Notes under the pieces: model-generated
The model's input: only the letters and a program-made list of their open reading frames with translations
Databases searched by the model: none
What the model was told of the DNA's origin: nothing
In this document: positions 1 to 4,856 of the stretch, piece after piece
How positions within the stretch are numbered: the stretch's first letter is position 1
Layout: every line of letters begins with the position of its first letter
Made by a program: the position numbers and the translations under genes
Assembly (NCBI GenBank): GCA_030655795.1
Contig: JAUSPJ010000020.1
Coordinates: 1 to 6,169 of the forward strand
DNA: 6,169 bases
Origin: Fidelibacterota bacterium
Lineage (GTDB): Bacteria > Fidelibacterota > UBA2242
Reading direction: 5' to 3'

Positions 1-483
1 GCTAAACGTCAGCGGTCCGATGGCGGCTGGCTGTCACCGTCGATGGTTCCGAACGGCGTCTCCCTGAAAACCGCTAAAAGCGGCATCTGGACAACGCTCT
101 TCGCATTTCAGGCGTTCAGTGTGCATTCCCGATTGCGTCACTCCGATGTGTGTCAGAAGGCGGCGGGCTTTGTTCTGAACAATTTTTTAGAGAGGAGTCA
201 TACGACTCTGTTCCCCGAGGCGGATTCCTGGAGTTTCCTGCATACGGATTACTCGGATAATGGTCTTTTTCGGGGCGGAACCTTGCGGTTTATTGAGGCG
301 TTGGCGCCAATCGCCGCATTACACAGTCATCCGAATTTCAGAAAGGCGGTCAACTGGATGCTGGATCAGCAATTGATTACGGGACTGTTTCCGGCTGTTG
401 TCGGGAAATCCAAAGAGGGCGACTATGCTGTGACCCTTCGATTTGTGACGGCTCTCAAAGAAATGGACAAAGCCACTGTCTGA
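1..483 (+). CDS. alpha/alpha-toroid repeat protein (prenyltransferase/terpene-cyclase-like), 5' truncated by window
   Basis: The reading frame is open from base 1 and ends at TGA 481-483, leaving 160 residues. A methionine at base 43 is probably internal, because the residues before it (RSDGGW, then LSPS) read as protein and contain a DGGW signature. DGGW-type turns followed by paired helices recur in terpene-cyclase and prenyltransferase toroids. The rest fits that pattern: a helix with GIWTTLFAFQAF, a second around residues 50-66, then RGGTLRFIEALAPIAAL and a helix with FRKAVNWMLDQQ before GLFPAVV. Each looks like an outer/inner helix pair. No complete catalytic motif (such as a DxDD segment) is visible in the part present, so an enzyme activity cannot be assigned. 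It may be a non-enzymatic helical-repeat protein. The gene ends 72 bases before lon on the same strand; I see no hairpin terminator in the gap, so read-through into lon is possible. The fold assignment rests on pattern only. Confidence 0.6.
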   Translation, partial: AKRQRSDGGWLSPSMVPNGVSLKTAKSGIWTTLFAFQAFSVHSRLRHSDVCQKAAGFVLNNFLERSHTTLFPEADSWSFLHTDYSDNGLFRGGTLRFIEALAPIAALHSHPNFRKAVNWMLDQQLITGLFPAVVGKSKEGDYAVTLRFVTALKEMDKATV

Positions 484-555
484 TTGAAACATTAGCGGTT
501 TTGTCTGTTTTAAACTGAAGAATGTTGTATTGTTATAGTCGAATAGGAGATATAA

Positions 556-2934
556 ATGGCTAAAGAGATAAAAATTACGGATAGTATAGATGACCCGGAG
601 TCGGTTCAGGGAGTTCCGGAAATTTTGCCGATAATGGCCTTACGGAATACAGTGCTGTTTCCGCAACAGGTAATTCCAATCTATGTCGGGCGCGAACGTT
701 CATTAAAGCTGATAGAAGATTTACCGGAAGCCAAACGCCGGATTGTTGTTGTTGCACAAAAGGACGGGTCTTTAGAAATGCCGGACAAGGAAGATCTGTA
801 CGAATGGGGAACAATCGCCCAGGTGCTGAAGATTTTTAATATGCCCGACGGCAGCAAGAGCGCAATTGTGCAGGGAATGGAACGGGCCAGAATACAGTCC
901 TATATTCAGCAGGAACCCTATTTCAGGGGCGCTGTTCTGAAAGTTCAGGAGACGTATGAGCCCGGTATCGAGATTGATGCGCTTATGGCTAATATACGAC
1001 AGTTATATGGAAAATTAATCAAGGTCGCGCCCTATCTGACCGAAGAGCATACGACAATATTATCCAATATTCAACATCCCGGACGTCTGGTGGATCGGGC
1101 TATTCATCTTCTGAATATACCGGTTGGTGAAAAGCAGGAAGTGCTGGAGCAGCTGAATATTAAAAAGCGGCTGGAGCGGTCTACAATTATAATAAACAAA
1201 GAGATTCAACGGATTGAATTGGGTGAAATGATCCAGTCGGAAGTTCAGGATGAAATTTCCAAAACCCAGCGTGAATATTTTCTACGAGAGCAGATGAAGA
1301 CCATTAAAAAGGAGCTGGGTGAAGACGAAGGCACAATGGAAATTAAGGAACTGGAAGCAAAAATCAACAATTCCAGGATGACCGATGAAGCCCGGAAAGT
1401 GGCGGAAAAGGAACTGGACCGGCTTCAGAAAATTCCACCGGCTTCACCGGAGTATACGGTTTCCCGAACCTATCTTGACTGGCTGGTTGAGCTGCCCTGG
1501 AATACATTTACCGAGGATAATGTCGATGTCAAAAAGGCTAAAAATATTCTGGACGAAGACCACTATGGTCTTAATAAAGTTAAAGACCGGGTGATTGAAT
1601 ACCTGGCGGTGCGTAAGCTCAAAGAGCAGGTTGAAAAAGACAGTGCGGTCAAAGGCCCGATTCTCTGTTTTGTGGGGCCTCCCGGGGTTGGGAAGACATC
1701 CATGGGAAAATCGATTGCCCGGGCGATGGGGCGCAAATTTATACGAATTTCACTCGGTGGTGTTCGGGATGAAGCCGAAATTCGCGGTCATCGCCGGACC
1801 TATATTGGTGCATTGCCGGGACGGATTGTCCAGAGTATCCGCAAATCCGGTTCCAGTAATCCGATTTTTATGCTGGATGAAATTGATAAAGTTGGCAATG
1901 ACTTCCGCGGAGATCCCTCCTCGGCGCTGTTAGAGGTTCTGGATCCTGAGCAAAACAGCACGTTCAGCGACCACTACCTGGAAGTGATGTATGATCTGTC
2001 CAAAGTAATGTTTATTGCCACTGCGAATATGACTGATACCATTCTGCCGGCCCTGCGGGATCGGATGGAAATGCTAGAGTTTTCCGGCTATATTGAAGAA
2101 GAAAAACTGAATATAGCCAAGACATTTCTGATCCCAAAACAGATCAAGGAACACGGTTTGACAAAAACAAAAATTGAGTTTGCCGATGAAGGTATTCATA
2201 AAATAATCGCCCATTATACCCGTGAAGCCGGTGTTCGAAACCTGGAACGTGAAATAGCGAATAACTGTCGAAAAGTTGCCCGGGATGTCGCCGGTCGCAA
2301 ACGGCAAAGAGTTTATATGATCGATGAAAAGGCAGTAGAGACCTATCTGGGTCCGCAACGCTTTTTTGTGGATATTGCCGAACGGGCATCGAAGCCGGGT
2401 GTGTCGATTGGACTGGCCTGGACGGCCGTTGGCGGAGATATTCTTTTTATTGAAGCAACCGGTATGAAGGGTAAGGGTAATCTGCATCTGACCGGTCAGT
2501 TGGGGGATGTGATGAAAGAATCGGCAGAGGCTGCGCTCAGTTATATTCGATCCAATGCCAAAGAACTGGATATAGATGAAAAGATATTCAGTGAAACGGA
2601 TATCCATGTCCATGTTCCGGCCGGCGCAGTCCAAAAAGACGGGCCATCGGCCGGAGTGACGATTTTGACGGCAATTTACTCGCTGCTGAAACAGAAAAAA
2701 GTCAAAGATAAACTGGCCATGACCGGCGAGATTACTTTGCGCGGCACAGTATTGCCGGTTGGCGGCATCAAGGAAAAAGTGTTAGCGGCACACCGGGCCG
2801 GATTACGACGGGTAATATTACCGGAACATAATCGCAAGGACCTGGTTGAAATACCCAAACAGATCAAAAAAGAGATGAATTTCGAGTTTGTCAAAGAGAT
2901 GTCCGAGGTTCTTGATTTGGCAGTTTGGAAATAA
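556..2934 (+). CDS. lon: ATP-dependent serine protease Lon (LonA type)
   Basis: This 792-residue protein is full length for LonA. Lon forms a cytoplasmic ring that unfolds and degrades damaged proteins and short-lived regulators at the expense of ATP. The N-terminal substrate-binding domain spans about residues 21-215 (ILPIMALRNTVLFP at the start), followed by a coiled-coil linker to about 320. The AAA+ module has Walker A GPPGVGKT (374-381), Walker B IFMLDEID (437-444), sensor-1 Asn491, a probable arginine finger Arg503 and a sensor-2 Arg561 in EAGVRNLERE. The protease domain covers about 600-792, with the catalytic dyad Ser698 (KDGPSAG) and Lys741 (GGIKEK). Their 43-residue spacing equals that of E. 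coli Ser679/Lys722. All key residues are present. The ATG at 556 is preceded at 545-550 by AGGAGA with a 5-base spacer, which supports this start. No CIRCE-type heat-shock operator is visible upstream. The ALRDRME segment is typical of Bacteroidota-like Lon proteins. Confidence 0.98.
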   Translation: MAKEIKITDSIDDPESVQGVPEILPIMALRNTVLFPQQVIPIYVGRERSLKLIEDLPEAKRRIVVVAQKDGSLEMPDKEDLYEWGTIAQVLKIFNMPDGSKSAIVQGMERARIQSYIQQEPYFRGAVLKVQETYEPGIEIDALMANIRQLYGKLIKVAPYLTEEHTTILSNIQHPGRLVDRAIHLLNIPVGEKQEVLEQLNIKKRLERSTIIINKEIQRIELGEMIQSEVQDEISKTQREYFLREQMKTIKKELGEDEGTMEIKELEAKINNSRMTDEARKVAEKELDRLQKIPPASPEYTVSRTYLDWLVELPWNTFTEDNVDVKKAKNILDEDHYGLNKVKDRVIEYLAVRKLKEQVEKDSAVKGPILCFVGPPGVGKTSMGKSIARAMGRKFIRISLGGVRDEAEIRGHRRTYIGALPGRIVQSIRKSGSSNPIFMLDEIDKVGNDFRGDPSSALLEVLDPEQNSTFSDHYLEVMYDLSKVMFIATANMTDTILPALRDRMEMLEFSGYIEEEKLNIAKTFLIPKQIKEHGLTKTKIEFADEGIHKIIAHYTREAGVRNLEREIANNCRKVARDVAGRKRQRVYMIDEKAVETYLGPQRFFVDIAERASKPGVSIGLAWTAVGGDILFIEATGMKGKGNLHLTGQLGDVMKESAEAALSYIRSNAKELDIDEKIFSETDIHVHVPAGAVQKDGPSAGVTILTAIYSLLKQKKVKDKLAMTGEITLRGTVLPVGGIKEKVLAAHRAGLRRVILPEHNRKDLVEIPKQIKKEMNFEFVKEMSEVLDLAVWK

Positions 2935-2947
2935 CCAAATAAACTCG

Positions 2948-2975
2948 TTGATATTTGAGATAGATTCATTAAATT
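2948..2975 (+). promoter_or_regulatory. possible promoter for tRNA-Val
   Basis: TTGATA at 2948-2953 and TAAATT at 2970-2975 are separated by 16 bases. Transcription would start near 2982, giving a leader of about 20 bases before the tRNA. The -35 matches sigma70 at 5 of 6 positions and the -10 at 4 of 6. The region is AT-rich, so chance matches are easy, and if the host is a Bacteroidota relative its primary sigma factor prefers other motifs. The call is weak. Confidence 0.25.
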
Positions 2976-3004
2976 TTCAAGCATTTTGAGTGAATATCAT
3001 TAGA

Positions 3005-3079
3005 GGGCGCTTAGCTCAGCTGGTTCAGAGCACCTGCCTTACAAGCAGGGGGTCACTGGTTCAAATCCAGTAGCGCCCA
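3005..3079 (+). tRNA. tRNA-Val (anticodon TAC)
   Basis: A 75-base cloverleaf folds cleanly. The acceptor stem is GGGCGCT (3005-3011) with AGCGCCC (3072-3078). The D stem is GCTC (3014-3017) with GAGC (3028-3031). The anticodon stem is CCTGC (3033-3037) with GCAGG (3045-3049), around the loop CTTACAA with anticodon TAC at 3040-3042, which reads GUA (and probably other GUN) valine codons. The variable loop is five bases, and the T stem is ACTGG/CCAGT around TTCAAAT. The discriminator is A3079 and is followed by CAT, so the 3' CCA is not encoded and must be added after transcription. It is a single tRNA between lon and the accessory genes. No second copy of its 3' end lies in the window, so there is no direct sign of integration into it. 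Confidence 0.97.
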
Positions 3080-3122
3080 CATCCCTAATACACTGATAGT
3101 CAGTCGCTTACAGCAATGTCGC

Positions 3123-3177
3123 AAATGGCTAATTAGGCCAAAGTGTGTAAAAAGCAAGCTGCCAAAGTTGGCCATTT
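3123..3177 (+). repeat. long imperfect stem-loop downstream of tRNA-Val (possible terminator or structured RNA)
   Basis: Bases 3123-3134 (AAATGGCTAATT) pair with 3166-3177 (AGTTGGCCATTT) along 12 positions, two of them G-U pairs as + strand RNA. After a short bulge, GGC 3136-3138 can pair with GCC 3161-3163. The 3' arm runs into TTTT. It lies 44 bases after the tRNA and could end the tRNA transcript. The large loop and short T-run make it atypical as a terminator. The pairing is seen directly; the role is a guess. Confidence 0.35.
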
Positions 3178-3255
3178 TGTGCCATCCTTCTCCGTCGAGA
3201 GGAGTGAGTTGCCCCACCACCAGGGCTGTACGTGTCCAATATTTACTGTTTTATA

Positions 3256-3290
3256 CCCACGTTTTGATGACGTGTCCCTTGGTGACACAT
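3256..3290. repeat. shared half-site element, copy 1 (upstream of Fic gene)
   Basis: Three 7-bp half-sites alternate in orientation every 14 bp: CCCACGT (3256-3262, degenerate), ACGTGTC (3270-3276) and GACACAT (3284-3290). The last two form an inverted repeat with a 7-base spacer. The 21-bp core 3270-3290 matches 4736-4756 at 19 of 21 positions. In both copies the half-sites are better conserved than the spacers, which fits a binding site for a dimeric protein or a structured end. The element lies 127 bases before the Fic start codon. Confidence 0.65.
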
Positions 3291-3298
3291 ATAACAGA

Positions 3299-3406
3299 CT
3301 ATAATAACGATTCGCCTTATTATAGATTGGCGCTATAAACTATAATAAGAACTTGTATATTACATATTACAGTCTTATATTGTGTTTCGGTGGATACTTA
3401 TTATAG
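3299..3406. promoter_or_regulatory. cluster of four CTATAATAAG sites in alternating orientation (putative operators)
   Basis: The 10-bp motif occurs at 3299-3308 (forward, last base C), 3316-3325 (reverse, exact), 3340-3349 (forward, exact) and 3397-3406 (reverse, exact). Sites 1 and 2 make a 9-bp perfect inverted repeat with a 9-base spacer. Sites 2 and 3 make a 10-bp inverted repeat with a 14-base spacer. Site 4 ends 11 bases before the ATG of the Fic gene. Sites 3 and 4 bracket the candidate promoter, a common layout for repression. The Fic protein has a C-terminal winged helix and could be the binder; that is inference. The motif contains TATAAT, so some sites could instead be -10 boxes. 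Confidence 0.5.
3353..3381 (+). promoter_or_regulatory. possible promoter of the Fic gene
   Basis: TTGTAT (3353-3358) and TATATT (3376-3381) are 17 bases apart, matching the sigma70 pattern at 3 of 6 and 5 of 6 positions. The predicted start, near 3388, gives a leader of about 30 bases before ATG 3418. It would also place the alternative GTG at 3382 outside the transcript. The region is AT-rich, so confidence is limited. Confidence 0.3.
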
Positions 3407-3417
3407 ATAGAGATAAT

Positions 3418-4551
3418 ATGGATATTAAAGACTTTAGTTCAGGCGCTTACCAGGAACAGACTGAGTACCGGTGTTTTATCCCGGAAAAGATCAATCACCA
3501 GTGGTCTTGGTCTGATCCCGTTATTGATACAATGTTGGAAGATGCCACATTAAAACTGGGCGAACTGAATGCATTCTCATTGCATGTGCCCGATATTAAT
3601 ATATTCATTCAAATGCATGTGATAAAAGAAGCGACCAGTTCCAGTCGGATAGAAGGAACCCGGACTGAGATCGCTGAAGCCGTATTAAATGAAGTAGACG
3701 TCAGTATTGAAAGACGCAATGACTGGCGGGAAGTCCATAATTACATCGAAGCCTTGAACTATGCCATTGGACGGTTGCAGGAATTACCGCTATCATCCAG
3801 ACTAATCCGCGAAACTCACCGGATTCTGATGTCGGGAGTTTGTGGCGAAACCAATAACCCTGGTGATTTCCGGCAGAGTCAGAACTGGATTGGTGGCGCT
3901 ACTCCAAAGGATGCTATCTATGTTCCACCGGTTCATACAGCTGTTCCGGAATTGATAGGCGATTTGGAGCATTTTATACATAATGGCACGATTGCTGTGC
4001 CTCATCTGATCCGGATAGCGATCATTCATTATCAGTTCGAAACGATTCACCCGTTTCTGGATGGGAATGGCCGGATTGGTCGTCTGCTGATACCGCTGTA
4101 TTTCGTCAGTAAAGGATTGCTGGCAAAGCCGGTCATTTATCTGTCGGATTACTTTGAAAAACACCGTAGTCTGTATTATGACAATCTGCGCTTCGTATCG
4201 GAATCTAATCAGATGCTGCGCTGGATTAAGTTCTTTCTTGTCGCATTAGCGGAAACTGCTCAAAAAGGTGTATCAACACTGCAAAGTATCCTGACGATGA
4301 AAGAGCGCCTGGAAGGTGAAACCATATTGGTATTAGATCGGAAGGTTCCCAATGCCAGGCGTCTGCTGAATCTCCTTTATACAAAACCATCCCTAACCGG
4401 AGCGGATGTTGTCAGTGGATTGAACGTGACGCCATTGACAGCGAATAAGCTGATTGAGGATTTCATAAGATTGGGGATACTGCGTGAAGTTTCCGGTGGC
4501 AAGCGTAATCGAATCTATGTTTTCGATGAATACCTGAGTAAATTCAAATAG
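3418..4551 (+). CDS. Fic-domain protein, putative protein adenylyltransferase (AMPylase) with autoinhibitory helix and C-terminal winged helix
   Basis: Fic enzymes usually move AMP from ATP to a hydroxyl side chain of a target protein; the target here is unknown. The 377-residue protein has the Fic_N, Fic, winged-helix order. The inhibitory motif (S/T)xxxE(G/N) is seen as SSRIEG, Ser75 to Gly80, with Glu79 expected to block the ATP site, making it a class II (N-terminally inhibited) Fic. The active-site loop HPFLDGNGRIGR (211-222) is intact: His211 catalytic, Asp215 for metal, Arg219 and Arg222 for phosphates. The flap is around NWIGGATPKDAIYVPP (157-172). Residues about 310-372 form a winged helix ending in GKRNRIYVFDEYL, common in Fic proteins and possibly DNA-binding. 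ATG 3418 was chosen over GTG 3382 because the added residues (MFRWILIIDRDN) do not look like the family and TAGAGA (3408-3413) sits just upstream as a weak ribosome site. It stands alone, behind a repeat-rich leader that suggests self-regulation. Confidence 0.93.
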   Translation: MDIKDFSSGAYQEQTEYRCFIPEKINHQWSWSDPVIDTMLEDATLKLGELNAFSLHVPDINIFIQMHVIKEATSSSRIEGTRTEIAEAVLNEVDVSIERRNDWREVHNYIEALNYAIGRLQELPLSSRLIRETHRILMSGVCGETNNPGDFRQSQNWIGGATPKDAIYVPPVHTAVPELIGDLEHFIHNGTIAVPHLIRIAIIHYQFETIHPFLDGNGRIGRLLIPLYFVSKGLLAKPVIYLSDYFEKHRSLYYDNLRFVSESNQMLRWIKFFLVALAETAQKGVSTLQSILTMKERLEGETILVLDRKVPNARRLLNLLYTKPSLTGADVVSGLNVTPLTANKLIEDFIRLGILREVSGGKRNRIYVFDEYLSKFK

Positions 4552-4664
4552 TGATTTCGAGGGTGGTTTACTGTCTGCCATCCTGTTCGATTTCGAGTTG
4601 TTTCTCAGTAAGTTTCACCATCTCCCATCTGTTCCCGTCGACAAAACTATATAGATTAAGATTC

Positions 4665-4699
4665 AATATGTCGATTATTTGGTGATTTATCGACATATT
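4665..4699. repeat. perfect 11-bp inverted repeat (AATATGTCGAT / ATCGACATATT)
   Basis: The arms at 4665-4675 and 4689-4699 match perfectly around a 13-base spacer, giving a 24-bp centre-to-centre distance. This suits a protein binding site better than a terminator, since no T-run follows. The half-site TGTCGAT is echoed nearby, see 4705-4729. Confidence 0.6.
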
Positions 4700-4704
4700 A
4701 ATTT

Positions 4705-4729
4705 GATATGTTGATTGCATCGACACGTC
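4705..4729. repeat. degenerate inverted repeat echoing the TGTCGAT palindrome
   Basis: GATATGTTGAT (4705-4715) and ATCGACACGTC (4719-4729) are complementary at 8 of 11 positions around the spacer TGC. It looks like a diverged, more compact version of the 4665-4699 palindrome. Its right arm overlaps the first half-site of the shared element copy 2. Confidence 0.4.
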
Positions 4730-4756
4730 GCAGAAACGTGTCCTTTGGCGACACAT
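4722..4756. repeat. shared half-site element, copy 2 (upstream of ATPase gene)
   Basis: Three 7-bp half-sites alternate every 14 bp: GACACGT (4722-4728), ACGTGTC (4736-4742) and GACACAT (4750-4756). The first two are a perfect inverted repeat with a 7-base spacer. Compared with copy 1, the half-sites match at 5/7, 7/7 and 7/7, while the first spacer matches at 0/7 and the second at 5/7. It ends 91 bases before the ATPase start codon. Together with copy 1 it brackets the Fic gene as a direct repeat. Confidence 0.65.
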
Positions 4757-4785
4757 GTTTTGATAATTGTACCCTTATAAATCCC

Positions 4786-4856
4786 TGTAATAAATACACC
4801 GGTTGTGTAGAAATACCTTGCAATAAATACACAGGAGGTGGCAATAAATGCAACGT
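4786..4856. promoter_or_regulatory. three direct repeats of a GYAATAAATRCA motif running into the ATPase start codon
   Basis: Copies lie at 4786-4802, 4819-4835 and 4840-4856. The first two agree at 15 of 17 positions. The third keeps GCAATAAAT and then diverges, and supplies the ATG at 4848. Offsets are 33 and 21 bp, close to three and two helical turns, so a bound protein would face one side of the helix. A 5-bp inverted repeat TACAC/GTGTA (4795-4809) lies between copies 1 and 2. A factor bound here would cover the ribosome site, so an operator role is plausible but inferred. Confidence 0.45.
4833..4839 (+). promoter_or_regulatory. strong ribosome binding site of the ATPase gene
   Basis: AGGAGGT lies 8 bases before ATG 4848, a textbook Shine-Dalgarno sequence at ideal spacing. 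It fixes the start of the ATPase. It is much stronger than the site before the Fic gene and sits between the second and third direct repeats. Confidence 0.85.

Larger units (their letters stand above)
3080..3417. other. 338-base gene-free leader/intergenic region with multiple inverted repeats
   Basis: No convincing gene lies here. From left to right it holds a small hairpin ACTGA-TAG-TCAGT (3092-3104); a large stem-loop (3123-3177); CTCC/GGAG arms with a 7-base loop (3190-3204); GCCC/GGGC arms with an 8-base loop (3211-3226); an isolated half-site ACGTGTCC (3230-3237); the element shared with the next intergenic region (3256-3290); and the CTATAATAAG cluster with a possible promoter (3299-3406). 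The base composition shifts from mixed at the tRNA end to very AT-rich from about 3290 onward. A frame open from 3081 to 3335 has no usable start codon near its beginning and does not resemble a protein. Confidence 0.6.
4552..4847. other. 296-base intergenic region with palindromes and repeats before the ATPase gene
   Basis: No supported gene lies here. It contains a 9-base direct repeat GATTTCGAG (4553-4561 and 4589-4597), the 11-bp inverted repeat at 4665-4699, a degenerate hairpin at 4705-4729, copy 2 of the shared element (4722-4756), and three AATAAATACA-like repeats up to the ATPase start. No T-rich hairpin terminator follows the Fic gene. A short minus-strand open frame (4568-4756) overlaps these repeats and is not called. 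Confidence 0.55.

Noticed and set aside
531..539. Extended -10 like promoter (TG then TATAGT) just before lon
   Set aside because: Transcription would begin near 546, inside the ribosome site at 545-550, so it cannot serve lon well.
484..555. Heat-shock operator of CIRCE type before lon
   Set aside because: No TTAGCACTC-N9-GAGTGCTAA pattern or close variant is present; only an isolated TTAGC is seen.
2074..2634. Long minus-strand open frame inside lon
   Set aside because: It is antisense to the highly conserved AAA+ and protease parts of lon and its translation has no family features; it is a shadow.
2935..3004. Rho-independent terminator after lon
   Set aside because: The gap is AT-rich but shows no GC stem followed by a T-run.
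3081..3335. Open frame of 85 codons directly after the tRNA on the + strand
   Set aside because: It has no start codon with a ribosome site near its beginning, its translation resembles random sequence, and it runs through inverted repeats.
3382..3417. GTG start giving a 12-residue longer Fic protein
   Set aside because: No ribosome site precedes the GTG, the added residues do not look like the family, and the likely transcription start lies downstream of it. ATG 3418 is preferred.
3802..4164. Minus-strand open frame inside the Fic gene
   Set aside because: It lies opposite the conserved Fic active site and shows no protein-like features of its own.
4786..4856. CRISPR-like array
   Set aside because: There are only three short, unequal repeats with irregular spacing, the last inside a start codon; no cas gene is present.
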